In this document: piece after piece, positions 1 through 8,035 of the stretch
Layout of the letters: each line of letters starts with the position of its first letter
Numbering within the stretch: position 1 is the stretch's first letter
Assembly (NCBI GenBank): GCA_039960995.1
Contig: JBDVKF010000005.1
Location: forward strand, 1 to 64,000
From: JABSSA01 sp039960995
GTDB taxonomy: Bacteria; Pseudomonadota; Alphaproteobacteria; Rhodobacterales; Rhodobacteraceae
Direction: 5' to 3'
Length of the DNA stretch: 64,000 nt
The notes under the pieces: model-generated
Told to the model about the DNA's origin: nothing
Seen by the model: only the letters and a program-made list of their open reading frames with translations
Databases searched by the model: none
Translations under genes and position numbers: made by a program

Positions 1-123
1 AAGGAAAAGGATCAAGAAACTGACAATCAGGCAACGTCGCTTGCAACATCAAAAACAAGCCGCATAATCAATCATACAAACGAGCCAGAACCTCCAAAGC
101 TCAAACCGCTCTGAAGTCCAACT

Positions 124-1350
124 TTATATGACGACGGACACCTTGTTTAAAGCACGTTCTTGCAGCGGATTAATGTCAACCAATGCCCCAACCGCAAAGT
201 TCACATCAAGATCGCAAACATCCAGCATTCCGACGAAGTTGATGGGATAATCGGGACCTAATAATCGGGCCGTTTCATAGGCCAAAATACCGCCCCATGA
301 CCAACCAAGAAACGTGGCGGCTGCAGTATGACCTTGAGCCTTAATATAGTCTGCATAGTCTTGCGCGAGTTTTGTAATCATTGCGTCACCGCTGCGCATC
401 TCATCCAGTGAATAGCAGACAAATCCTGTGATAGGTCGGTCCCCAATGCCAGATTTTGTCAAGTGACGTGCCAGTGGGGCATATTCGCGAGTGTTCACCA
501 TCAATCCTGGGAACAGGTAGACAGGCCCTTCATCGCCGCCTTTGTTCAAATGTACCACGGACAGCCCGCCGGTCTGATCCTGCTCGAGGCAATCTGCGAT
601 CGCTTCGAGCGTTGGGTTGTTGAACACATCAGCGATGGAAAACGATCTGCCGGGAAAAGTTTTGCGGATCGCATCCACCATTTTGATAGCGTTAATTGAG
701 TTATTATTTTTTGAGAAGTTGGATTTTTTGTTTGGTTTTGTTTTGGTGATTTGTGCCCATTTGTTTGCGATTTTTTCTTCTGTGGGAGTGAGGGGTTTGG
801 TGTCTTTGGGATCTTCTTTTTTTTGGGTGAGTTTAAGGGCTTTGGTGTCGGTTTTGCCGTTGGGTGTTTTGGGAAAGGCGGCGATGACCTCGATGTGGGT
901 TGGAACCATGTAAGGGGGCAGGTCTTTGGCGATCTTGTTTTGCAACTGTTCGGGATCAGGTGTTGTACCGGGGGCGGGGGTGATCCATGCGGCGAGCTTG
1001 GGGCCTGCGGAGGTTTTTGTCCGCATCACGTAGCTTTGGGCGACGTCTTCGCAGGCGTTCAGACGGGCTTCGACTTCGCCGGGTTCGATGCGGTGACCGT
1101 GCAGTTTGATTTGGCGATCAGCGCGGCCTAAATATTCGATCACGCCATTGGGGCGTTGGCGCACGCGGTCGCCTGTGCGGTACATGCGGCTGCCAGGTGC
1201 GCCGAAGGGGTCGGGCAGAAAGACCTGCGCCGTTTGGCCGGGTCGGTTCAAATAACCCCGTGCGAGCCCGCCTGCGAGGTAGAGTTCGCCGGGTTGGCCG
1301 GGCAGCACGGGACGCATGCGGGCATCCAGCACATAGGCGCGGCGCTGGCC
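124..1350 (-). pseudogene. Nonribosomal peptide synthetase remnant (A-domain C-terminus, carrier domain, truncated thioesterase)
   Basis: On the minus strand the frame reads the last third of an adenylation domain (GELYLAGG, then YRTGDRVRQ, LGRADRQIKLHGHRIEPGEVE, and the C-terminal PNGKTDTKAL lysine motif). A peptidyl-carrier-like segment and the front of a thioesterase domain with the nucleophile motif GWSWGG follow. Both ends are damaged. The upstream side stops being NRPS at about 1350, where transposase sequence starts. The thioesterase ends after roughly 145 residues, well short of the usual 230 or so, before the expected catalytic His. The carrier Ser survives in NNNSI, but the usual LGG before it is gone. 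The segment between the A and carrier domains is very rich in Lys, Asn and Thr. I read this as a non-functional remnant of a transferred synthetase. The product cannot be inferred. Confidence 0.85.
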
Positions 1351-1548
1351 AATTGTTACGACAATTCGATGGTTGAGACGTTCTTCAAATCTCTCAAGGC
1401 TGAGCTGATCTGGCGCAACCGTTGGGAGACCAGGCGACAGGCGGAAGGCGCGAAATTCCAATACATCAATGGGTTCTATAATCCGCGCCGACGGCATTCA
1501 GCATTGGGTGGCAAAAGCCCCTTGGCATTCGAAAGAAGAGCCGCTTAA
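1351..1548 (+). pseudogene. IS3-family transposase (OrfB) C-terminal fragment
   Basis: From 1351 the plus strand reads NCYDNSMVETFFKSLKAEL, then YINGFYNPRRRHSALG and KSPLAFE, ending at TAA 1546-1548. This is the C-terminal end of an rve-type DDE integrase of the IS3 family: the catalytic Glu lies in the VETFFKSLK helix, and the YNPRRRHSALG block follows. Only about 65 residues remain. The first two catalytic Asp residues and all of OrfA are missing, so it cannot be active. Sequence left of 1351 translates as NRPS on the other strand, which sets the junction to within a few bases. Confidence 0.9.
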
Positions 1549-1586
1549 ATGAGCTCAGAGACCGGAACGCAAGCGGGACAAGACCA
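1351..1586. mobile_element. Remnant right end of an IS3-family insertion sequence
   Basis: The transposase fragment is followed by about 38 bases that probably include the right terminal inverted repeat (the run from about 1561 to 1586, ending near AAGACCAC). The left end is absent, so neither the inverted repeat pair nor a target duplication can be confirmed. The element interrupts, or was recombined with, the NRPS remnant. Confidence 0.6.
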
Positions 1587-1891
1587 CTCTGCAGAGGGCT
1601 GCGTATATGGAAAATTTTTGGGGATCAGAAAAAAACAAAGGGTGACTCGAATTCGAGATCTTAGAGAGCACTTGGCAAATGATCAAAACGACCAACAATC
1701 TGGTCGAAGAGGGGATTGTATTTTCCCCAAAACCCAAATTTAGCAAAGACGGGGCCTGCGCCGGACATCACGCGGACGATTATCCGCGTGTTCGACAATT
1801 TGAACGGCAGGTGCTTCTTACATGCGCAACAGTCTGCGTTACTGTAATACGTCCGCACTCAGAACTTTAGAAAAACCACGTCAGGCTGAAA
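1587..1891. other. Gene-free interval next to the IS remnant
   Basis: About 305 bases without a convincing gene. Short open frames exist on both strands, but none has recognisable protein character or a good ribosome binding site. The only clear structure is the inverted repeat at 1769-1790. It lies 3' of the minus-strand peptidase gene and may be decayed horizontally acquired DNA. Confidence 0.5.
1769..1790. repeat. 8-bp inverted repeat (hairpin)
   Basis: CACGCGGA (1769-1776), six-base loop, TCCGCGTG (1783-1790). There is no long T-run on either side, so it is only a weak candidate terminator for the minus-strand gene ending at 1892. Confidence 0.5.
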
Positions 1892-2461
1892 TCAGCCGCC
1901 CCATGAGCGAACAACGCCGCAATCCATGTGAACGAAGTTGGACCCGGAATAGCTGCCAACTCCGCCGCCGCGGCAAGCCTTGGCTGCACGGGCCATTTGG
2001 CTGACGCTTTTCCCGGTCAAACGCAGATCGGCCGCCTGTCCTTGCATGTGCAAAGAATTTTTAGCCACACCGCGCGACCGAGATCGCAACATCGCGTTGG
2101 TTTTTGGAGAGCGGTACCCTGACAATAACATGTAAGGTTCGTTTGCATCCAAGAGATTATGAGATGCAGCCATGATGTCGACTGTACGCAGGTCAATATT
2201 GATTGACTGATCCGTACGCCAGTCACGCATGAAGTGATTGATTTCCTTTACTGATTCCTTGAGGTAGTCGCCCTCAATCCAGTAAATCACGTCGATCCGT
2301 TCGCCTGTACGGCCGGAAAACATGCGAAGTCTTCGAATATCACCTGCACCACGCAAAAAGCCAGCGGCCTTGGAAAAAGTAGGTGCTGCTGTGATTGCTG
2401 TTGCTGCAAAAGCGCCAAGTAAAGCGCGCCGGGTCAAGCCCGTAGAGCTGGATTCTGTCAT
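1892..2461 (-). CDS. Exported MepK/YcbK-like (DUF882, M15 fold) peptidoglycan endopeptidase
   Basis: A 189-residue protein with an N-terminal twin-arginine-like signal (TRRALLGAF, then a hydrophobic Ala/Thr stretch to about residue 32). The mature part has the DUF882/peptidase M15A layout: SGYRSPKTN around residue 117, a zinc-site motif SLHMQGQAADLR around 136-147, and FVHMDCG near the C-terminus carrying the last His. Family members cut peptide crosslinks in periplasmic murein; E. coli MepK (YcbK) prefers the 3-3 crosslinks made by L,D-transpeptidases. It is divergent from an L,D-transpeptidase at 2780, and in E. coli ycbK and ycbB are also neighbours, which supports a shared role. The substrate is inferred from the family. 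A 7-bp inverted repeat lies just upstream of the start. Confidence 0.88.
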   Translation of the reverse strand: MTESSSTGLTRRALLGAFAATAITAAPTFSKAAGFLRGAGDIRRLRMFSGRTGERIDVIYWIEGDYLKESVKEINHFMRDWRTDQSINIDLRTVDIMAASHNLLDANEPYMLLSGYRSPKTNAMLRSRSRGVAKNSLHMQGQAADLRLTGKSVSQMARAAKACRGGGVGSYSGSNFVHMDCGVVRSWGG

Positions 2462-2779
2462 TTCAATGCGCCGTCCCGTACGCCTGCCGGGTCGTGATGT
2501 TACACGACCGATTTCATCTAATCCCCAGATGCAACGGTTTTATTACATAGCCCGATTCGTTAACCAAGCGATTAATGCTGCGCGCTTTGTGCCGGTCCCG
2601 ATTTGGGCAATTTTTTGCGCATTCCCGTTGGGCGCGTCGGAAAATGAGGCAACCGATGCAAGGACGCATCATGTGCCTTTTCAGGTGAGCGATATCACAG
2701 TTGTGAATAGACTCTTCATACGTGCATAGGAATATGCTTGGGAAGCTGACCTAAATTTTTGATTTGTTGGGGTGTTCGG
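2462..2779. promoter_or_regulatory. Divergent promoter region between peptidase and L,D-transpeptidase genes
   Basis: This 318-base gap must hold the promoters of both divergent cell-wall genes. It contains an inverted repeat GGTCGTG (2490-2496), 6 bases, CACGACC (2503-2509), centred about 40 bases before the peptidase start and usable as an operator or leader hairpin. It also contains TTAA at 2560-2563 and 2572-2575, separated by 8 bases; the CtrA consensus has 7, so that match is imperfect. No small gene is apparent. Confidence 0.45.
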
Positions 2780-4387
2780 ATGACCACGATTGCACGACCT
2801 ATATCCATTTTTCTCGCCGCGATGGCGCTTGTTTTTGTATGGGCGACCAATCCGGTTTCCGCGCAAGGCTCTATTCCTGCTTTTGCACAAGCCGTCGCTG
2901 AAGCCGCATCGCGAGACAAGGATGTCGCCGCGTTTTATAAGGCAAACGGGTATAAAAGCCTGTGGACAGGTCGATCAAATCGGGAGCGTCAACGCCGCGC
3001 TGCATTGCTAGATGTCTTGGCCGCGTCCGGAACACATGGATTGCCAGCCAGCAGCTATGACCCAGCTGGATTAAAACAGCGGATGAAAACGGCGAAAACG
3101 CCGCGTGAGCTAGGTCAGCTCGAAGTGGATCTAAGCCGGGTGTTCCTTGAATATTCAGCAGACGTGCAAACGGGTGCACTGCAGCCAAGTCGGATTGATT
3201 CCGCGATTGTGAGACAAGTGCCGTATCGGGATCGCACGTCGTATCTTGTGAATTTCGCAAAATCTTCTCCAAAGGGCTTCTTTCGTGCATTGCCGCCAAA
3301 GACGACGGAATATAACGCTCTGTTAAAAGAAAAGCTGCGGATGGAACGCCTGATGGCCAAAGGTGGCTGGGGGCAGAAGGTTCCTGCGAAAGCGTTGAAG
3401 CCAGGTGAGAGCGGTAACGCGGTTGCGATTATGCGGAACCGCCTTGTTGCGATGGGATATCTCAAGCGCACAAATTCTCAGACATATGACGCGAATATCC
3501 AAGCTGCCGTACAGCAATTTCAGGTGTCTCATGGCCTGGCCGCAGATGGCGTTGCTGGCGAAGGGACGATGGGTGAGATCAACGCTCAGGTCGAAGATCG
3601 TCTAAAGTCGATTATTGTCGCTCTTGAGCGCGAACGTTGGATGAACCGTGAGCGTGGCAAGCGGCATGTGCTGGTTAACATTCCGGATTTCACGGCTAAA
3701 ATTATCGACAATGGTAAGGTGACATTCCAAACCCGAAGTGTCGTTGGTGCGCTGCAAGATGACCGTCCAACGCCAGAATTTTCGGACGTTATGGAATTTA
3801 TGGTGATCAACCCGTCTTGGTATGTGCCGCGTTCCATTGTGACGAAAGAATATCTGCCTGCGTTGAAAAAGAACCCTTATGCGGTCAAGCATATCGAAAT
3901 TACGGACCGTCGTGGTCGTAAGGTCAATCGGGGCGCTGTGAACTTTTCTCAATACACGGCAAGAACCTTCCCATTCGCAATGCGCCAGCCCCCTTCGCGT
4001 GGGAATGCATTGGGATTGGTGAAATTCATGTTCCCCAATGTGCACAATATTTATTTGCATGACACGCCAGCCAAAAACCTGTTCGGCAAAGAAGTGCGTG
4101 CATATAGCCATGGATGTGTGCGTTTGGCAGATCCGTTTGATTTTGCCTATGCGCTTTTGGCCAAGCAAGAGAGCAACCCCGAAGCGTATTTCCAATCTAT
4201 CTTGGGCACAGGAAAAGAACGCCGTGTGGATCTGAAGGATCCGGTTCCTGTACACCTGATCTATCGCACAGCATTCACGACATCTAAGGGCGTCGCAAAT
4301 TTCCGTCGCGATATTTATGGCCGGGATGCGCGCATTTGGAACGCGTTGTCAAAAGCTGGGGTGGCATTGCGCGCAGTTCAAAGTTAA
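2780..4387 (+). CDS. L,D-transpeptidase, YcbB/LdtD type
   Basis: A 535-residue periplasmic enzyme that forms 3-3 (mDAP-mDAP) crosslinks in peptidoglycan. I take ATG 2780 as the start: GGGG about eight bases upstream is a fair ribosome site, and the protein then opens with a clean signal peptide (hydrophobic core FLAAMALVFVWA, cleavage after VSAQ). Domains: an N-terminal scaffold region, a PG_binding_1 repeat around residues 210-275 (LKPGESGNAV to VAGEGTMGEI), and a YkuD catalytic domain from about 295. The catalytic block is NIYLHDT followed by YSHGCVRL, with the Cys nucleophile in HGC. Length and order match LdtD. It sits directly upstream of lpxD, with 32 bases between stop and start, so the two may be co-transcribed. 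Confidence 0.93.
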   Translation: MTTIARPISIFLAAMALVFVWATNPVSAQGSIPAFAQAVAEAASRDKDVAAFYKANGYKSLWTGRSNRERQRRAALLDVLAASGTHGLPASSYDPAGLKQRMKTAKTPRELGQLEVDLSRVFLEYSADVQTGALQPSRIDSAIVRQVPYRDRTSYLVNFAKSSPKGFFRALPPKTTEYNALLKEKLRMERLMAKGGWGQKVPAKALKPGESGNAVAIMRNRLVAMGYLKRTNSQTYDANIQAAVQQFQVSHGLAADGVAGEGTMGEINAQVEDRLKSIIVALERERWMNRERGKRHVLVNIPDFTAKIIDNGKVTFQTRSVVGALQDDRPTPEFSDVMEFMVINPSWYVPRSIVTKEYLPALKKNPYAVKHIEITDRRGRKVNRGAVNFSQYTARTFPFAMRQPPSRGNALGLVKFMFPNVHNIYLHDTPAKNLFGKEVRAYSHGCVRLADPFDFAYALLAKQESNPEAYFQSILGTGKERRVDLKDPVPVHLIYRTAFTTSKGVANFRRDIYGRDARIWNALSKAGVALRAVQS

Positions 4388-4419
4388 TCCAACCCTCAAA
4401 AGAGGATTTCGGGATTACT

Positions 4420-5511
4420 ATGCGTCACACTTTGGCTGATATTGCGTCTGCATTGGGTGCAGATTTCTTTGGGGACGGATCTTTGGTTATCGAAGGTCTG
4501 TCCGAGCCTGCAACCGCTGGACCAAGAGATTTAGCTCTGGCAACAAACGAAAGCTATTCTGACAAGCTGGCAGAAGGGAATGCGAAAGCAGCAGTCCTTT
4601 GGCCAGGAGCCGATTGGCGATCCTTGGGTTTATCGGCCGCTATTGTTCCGGTGCGCCCGCGATTTCTGATGGCAGTGTTGACAGAGAAACTGGACCCGGG
4701 GCAGGGGTTTGGACAAGGCGTTCATCCCAGTGCGATTGTTGATCCAACTGCTGAAATCGGTGCTGATGTCAGTATCGGAGCATTTTCCATCGTTGGATCC
4801 GGTGCAAAACTGGGTGCGGGCTGTGTTATTGGCCCGCAGTGCTATGTCGGCGCGGATGTTGTCATCGGACCAAACGCCTATCTTCGGGAACAGGTCAGCA
4901 TCGGTGCGCGCGCCATCATTGGCGCAGATTTTATAGCGCAGCCTGGTGCACGGATCGGAAGCGACGGTTTTTCATTTGTCACGCCTGAAAAGTCCAATGT
5001 CGAAACCGCTCGAGAAAGTTTAGGCACGACTGTTGAGACGTCAGAACAATCATGGTCTCGGATCCATTCTTTGGGGGCTGTGACGATTGGGGATGACGTC
5101 GAAGTTGGCGCTAATAGTTGTGTCGACAGCGGGACACTTCGCCCTACGGAAATCGGCAGCGGCACAAAGTTGGATAACCAAGTTCACGTTGGGCATAATG
5201 TTGTCATTGGGCGCGACTGTTTGTTGTGCGGGCAGGTCGGGATTGCCGGGTCTGTCAGTATTGGGAATAATGTTGTCTTGGGCGGGAAAGTCGGCGTCAG
5301 CGACAACGTATTCATCGGCGACAACGTTGTTGCCGGTGGTGGATCATCGATTCTGAGCAACGTGCCTGCCGGTCGTGCTGTTTTGGGATACCCAGCGGTG
5401 AAAATGGACAGCCAAATCGAGAGTTATAAGGCTTTGCGGCGCCTTCCACGACTGATGCGTGACGTGGCGGCCCTAAAGAAAGCTATTTCCAAGTCAGATA
5501 CAAGCGACTAA
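4420..5511 (+). CDS. lpxD: UDP-3-O-acylglucosamine N-acyltransferase LpxD
   Basis: A 363-residue enzyme of lipid A synthesis that adds the N-linked 3-hydroxyacyl chain to UDP-3-O-acyl-glucosamine from acyl-ACP in the cytoplasm. ATG 4420 is preceded by AGAGGA and gives the standard length; an in-frame start at 4336 would overlap the upstream gene. The N-terminal uridine-binding domain (about 1-100) is followed by a long left-handed beta-helix of hexapeptide repeats (residues about 105-330, with repeats such as IGADVSIGAFSIVG) and a C-terminal helix (LRRLPRLMRDVAALKKA). The catalytic base is His259 in VHVGHNVVIG. The acyl carrier protein and ketosynthase genes that follow suggest a dedicated acyl supply for lipid A. 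Confidence 0.95.
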   Translation: MRHTLADIASALGADFFGDGSLVIEGLSEPATAGPRDLALATNESYSDKLAEGNAKAAVLWPGADWRSLGLSAAIVPVRPRFLMAVLTEKLDPGQGFGQGVHPSAIVDPTAEIGADVSIGAFSIVGSGAKLGAGCVIGPQCYVGADVVIGPNAYLREQVSIGARAIIGADFIAQPGARIGSDGFSFVTPEKSNVETARESLGTTVETSEQSWSRIHSLGAVTIGDDVEVGANSCVDSGTLRPTEIGSGTKLDNQVHVGHNVVIGRDCLLCGQVGIAGSVSIGNNVVLGGKVGVSDNVFIGDNVVAGGGSSILSNVPAGRAVLGYPAVKMDSQIESYKALRRLPRLMRDVAALKKAISKSDTSD

Positions 5512-5547
5512 ATCAGGCGCAAGGAGATACGCCAAGGGGGACGAGAC

Positions 5548-5814
5548 ATGGCTGAACAAAGCGTTCAGGACAGAGTTATCGCAATAATTGCGGAACTGGC
5601 CGTTTTGGAACCATCCGATGTCACCTTAACGTCCACATTGGAAGACTTGGGCATCGACAGCCTTGGTCTGGTCGAGAGCATTTTTGCCATCGAAGAAGAG
5701 TTCGATATATCAATTCCGTTCAACGCCAATGAACCAACCGCTGGTGAGTTTGATATTACCAGTGTGCAAGCCATCGTAACGGGTATCGAAACATTCGTTT
5801 CGGAGCAGGTCTAA
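5548..5814 (+). CDS. Acyl carrier protein
   Basis: An 88-residue acidic protein with the 4'-phosphopantetheine attachment motif LGIDSLGLVES, the Ser in DSL being the modified residue. It differs from a housekeeping AcpP in its C-terminal half (PFNANEPTAGEFDITS), so it is probably a specialised carrier. Two purine-rich Shine-Dalgarno-like runs (AAGGAG and GGGGGA) lie upstream of ATG 5548. It lies 36 bases after lpxD and 6 bases before the ketosynthase, almost certainly one operon. I infer that it carries hydroxyacyl or long acyl chains for lipid A, by analogy with the AcpXL role in Rhizobiales; it is not a clear sequence match to AcpXL. Confidence 0.9.
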   Translation: MAEQSVQDRVIAIIAELAVLEPSDVTLTSTLEDLGIDSLGLVESIFAIEEEFDISIPFNANEPTAGEFDITSVQAIVTGIETFVSEQV

Positions 5815-5820
5815 GCGGCG

Positions 5821-7029
5821 ATGCCTCGTGTTGTCATCACTGGTGCCGGCACAGTCAATGCACTGGGCCATTCGGTTGCTGAGACCAATGAGGCGATGCG
5901 CGAAGGGCGTTGCGGCATTGGGCAACTGGATTTCCAGGATGTTGAGCGTCTGACAATTCGGATCGGTGGGCAAGTCCGAGGGTTTCAGGAAGAAGAGCGC
6001 TATAATCGCCAACAGTTAGGTCTGTATGATCGATTTACACAGTTTACATTGGCCGCCGCAAAAGAAGCAATTGAGCAATCTGGGCTGACATTCTCGGGCG
6101 AATTGGCAGCCCGATCTGGGGTTATTTTGGGCACAGCTGGTGGTGGCGTGAACACGTGGGATCAGAATTACCGCCTTGTCTATGAAGAGGGCAAAAATCG
6201 CGTTCATCCTTTCGTGGTGCCAAAGTTGATGAACAACGCGGCAGCCAGTCACGTGTCGATGGAATGGAACCTCAAGGGACCTTCCTTTACGGTTGCCACA
6301 GCCTGTGCATCATCAAATCACGCGATGGCGCAAGCCTTTCAGATGGTACGTTCCGGAATGGCGCCAACCATGGTGACGGGTGGTTCTGAATCCATGTTGT
6401 GTTTTGGCGGTGTGAAAGCATGGGAAAGCCTGCGCGTCATGTCAAAAGATGCGTGCCGTCCCTTTAGCGCCAATCGAAACGGAATGGTGCAGGGCGAGGG
6501 GGCAGGCGTATTTGTCTTTGAAGAGATGGAGCACGCCAAGAAACGTGGGGCTGATATTCTGGCTGAAGTCGTTGGCTTTGGGATGACTTCGGATGCAGGC
6601 GATATTGTGATGCCGTCCAAAAGTGGAGCAGCCCGTGCAATGTCAGGCGCTTTAGCAGACGCCAAAATTGATGCAGATCAGGTTGGTTATATCAACGCAC
6701 ATGGCACAGGCACTGCGGCTAATGACAAAACTGAATGTTCGGCTGTGGCTGATGTGTTTGGCCCGCATGCCGACAAGCTGATGATGTCTTCGACCAAATC
6801 GATGCATGGCCACTTAATCGGAGGCACCGGCGCCGTCGAATTATTGGCCTGTATCATGGCACTGCGAGATGGCGTGATTGCGCCCACGATTGGATATGAA
6901 GAAAGCGATCCTGAATGCGCATTGGACGTGGTTCCAAACACTGCGCGGGATGCGAATGTGGATGTCGTCTTGTCGAATGCGTTTGCCTTTGGCGGCATGA
7001 ACGCCGTCTTGGCATTGCGCAAATTCTAA
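5821..7029 (+). CDS. Beta-ketoacyl-ACP synthase (FabF/KAS II family)
   Basis: A 402-residue condensing enzyme that extends acyl-ACP with malonyl-ACP. The thiolase-fold active site is complete: Cys162 in ATACASS, His294 in NAHGTGT, Lys326 and His331 in STKSMHGHLIGG. The usual KAS II text around the second His is SMTGH, so SMHGH is a small deviation. It starts six bases after the carrier-protein stop and ends just before a strong terminator, closing the lpxD-acp operon. The neighbourhood suggests that it elongates the acyl chain carried by the adjacent ACP for lipid A rather than serving bulk fatty acid synthesis. That role is inferred from position. Confidence 0.92.
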   Translation: MPRVVITGAGTVNALGHSVAETNEAMREGRCGIGQLDFQDVERLTIRIGGQVRGFQEEERYNRQQLGLYDRFTQFTLAAAKEAIEQSGLTFSGELAARSGVILGTAGGGVNTWDQNYRLVYEEGKNRVHPFVVPKLMNNAAASHVSMEWNLKGPSFTVATACASSNHAMAQAFQMVRSGMAPTMVTGGSESMLCFGGVKAWESLRVMSKDACRPFSANRNGMVQGEGAGVFVFEEMEHAKKRGADILAEVVGFGMTSDAGDIVMPSKSGAARAMSGALADAKIDADQVGYINAHGTGTAANDKTECSAVADVFGPHADKLMMSSTKSMHGHLIGGTGAVELLACIMALRDGVIAPTIGYEESDPECALDVVPNTARDANVDVVLSNAFAFGGMNAVLALRKF

Positions 7030-7048
7030 AGCTATTTAACCTTACAAA

Positions 7049-7073
7049 AAAACCGCGTGAAGCACGCGGTTTT
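7049..7073. terminator. Bidirectional intrinsic terminator
   Basis: AAAACCGCGTG (7049-7059), a three-base loop, CACGCGGTTTT (7063-7073). The A-run before and T-run after let it serve the plus-strand ketosynthase operon and the minus-strand IalB-family gene that converge on it. Confidence 0.9.
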
Positions 7074-7100
7074 CCAGTGTCTTGTCCCGTCCCTGTAAAC

Positions 7101-7730
7101 TTAGTTTTGTGGGAAGGATGTTTCTTGAATGCCTTTGGTGAACCCGCTCAACGACATTGTCAGTTCGACTTTCGATTCTGGCGAAATGATCGGAACGATC
7201 GTCAACTTTGCATTATTACCGCGCCGAAACGCTTGAACATCTTCAGCCGTCAAGCCTATGCGCGAATAGCATCCAACTGTGTTACAAAACGCGAAAGGGT
7301 ACTTACGCGAATTGCTTCCATCGATTGAAAGGGTCAACTGATCTTGAAGAGAGGTTTCAAGCGGCACCACGATTGTCGCGCCTGCCTCTGCACGCCCACC
7401 CTCAGGTAGACGGAAAAGAGAAAACTCAACAACAGGCTGGCCGCTTTCGTCCTCGACCAATTGATACAATTGGCACGGATCATTACCGTCTTCTGTTCGG
7501 ATACAACGCAATTCGAAAGCTTCGAACTCCCCTTTTACGTAAGGTTCGCCGACTTTAGTTTCGGTGTCAGCGTCAGCGTCTTGACCCAGATCGAATGTTT
7601 GATCGATTTCATTCGTTTCTGGTTCCGCAGGTTCGGGTGTGTCAGTGCTTTGGGCATAAAGTGGTGCCGCAAAGGACACGCAAAGAAGAGAGGCCAATCC
7701 CAATTGGCGCGCATCGTTCCAGGTTTTCAT
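7101..7730 (-). CDS. IalB (invasion-associated locus B) family exported protein
   Basis: A 209-residue periplasmic protein. I choose ATG 7730 because GGAG sits about nine bases upstream and the product then begins with a proper signal peptide (hydrophobic LGLASLLCVSFAA, cleavage after LYAQ). A longer frame to 7775 has no ribosome site. After an acidic, Pro/Glu/Thr-rich linker (residues about 24-60) comes the IalB-type domain with conserved Cys residues in ELRCIRTEDGNDPCQLYQ and FAFCNTVGCYS, probably paired as disulfides, and a basic-to-hydrophobic C-terminus. IalB homologues are widespread in non-pathogenic alphaproteobacteria and their molecular function is not established. It is monocistronic, ends at the shared terminator, and may be preceded by a leader or small RNA. 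Confidence 0.88.
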   Translation of the reverse strand: MKTWNDARQLGLASLLCVSFAAPLYAQSTDTPEPAEPETNEIDQTFDLGQDADADTETKVGEPYVKGEFEAFELRCIRTEDGNDPCQLYQLVEDESGQPVVEFSLFRLPEGGRAEAGATIVVPLETSLQDQLTLSIDGSNSRKYPFAFCNTVGCYSRIGLTAEDVQAFRRGNNAKLTIVPIISPESKVELTMSLSGFTKGIQETSFPQN

Positions 7731-7852
7731 GACTGCTCCGGTCCATGGTTTCTGAATTGAAACGTTTGCTATCATGATCTGACCTGACTGTCAGTGCGAA
7801 AGCGCATCATTTTTTGGAGATAAGTGGGAAAACAAACAGATGTCGCGTAGAA

Positions 7853-7927
7853 ATAGAAAAAGGGAACCCAGAGGTTCCCTTTTCCGATGTTTTTTGTGTC
7901 TCCCCGTCGGACTGGCCGACATATTAT
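7853..7927 (-). ncRNA. Candidate small RNA or transcribed leader 1
   Basis: A sigma-70-like promoter (see 7934-7962) would start a roughly 75-nt minus-strand RNA. It contains a small hairpin (GTCGG 7906-7910 with CCGAC 7916-7920) and a strong intrinsic terminator: AAAGGGAACC at 7859-7868 pairs with GGTTCCCTTT at 7873-7882, followed on the minus strand by a U-rich tail (7851-7860). It could be a free small RNA, or an attenuating leader of the IalB-family gene whose start lies about 125 bases further on. Confidence 0.5.
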
Positions 7928-7933
7928 GGGAAG

Positions 7934-7962
7934 AGAGTATGGAACGGAAATGTAAGCGTCAA
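7934..7962 (-). promoter_or_regulatory. Candidate sigma-70 promoter for small RNA 1
   Basis: On the minus strand TTGACG (7962-7957), a 17-base spacer, TACTCT (7939-7934). Five of six -35 bases match the consensus with optimal spacing, and the predicted start near 7927 places the hairpin and terminator directly downstream. Confidence 0.5.
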
Positions 7963-8035
7963 CATCTAATGTAGGGAAACGACAGGGTTTTTGCAATTTT
8001 GACCTACGATCCCGTCGGACAATTCAGGTACATTT

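Noticed and set aside
1156..1350. N-terminal extension of the transposase fragment on the plus strand
   Set aside because: This part is the reverse complement of the NRPS adenylation domain; transposase similarity only starts at 1351.
2560..2575. CtrA-like site before the L,D-transpeptidase gene
   Set aside because: Two TTAA half-sites are separated by 8 bases, whereas the consensus spacing is 7.
3602..4255. Open frame of 217 codons on the minus strand
   Set aside because: Antisense to the catalytic domain of the L,D-transpeptidase.
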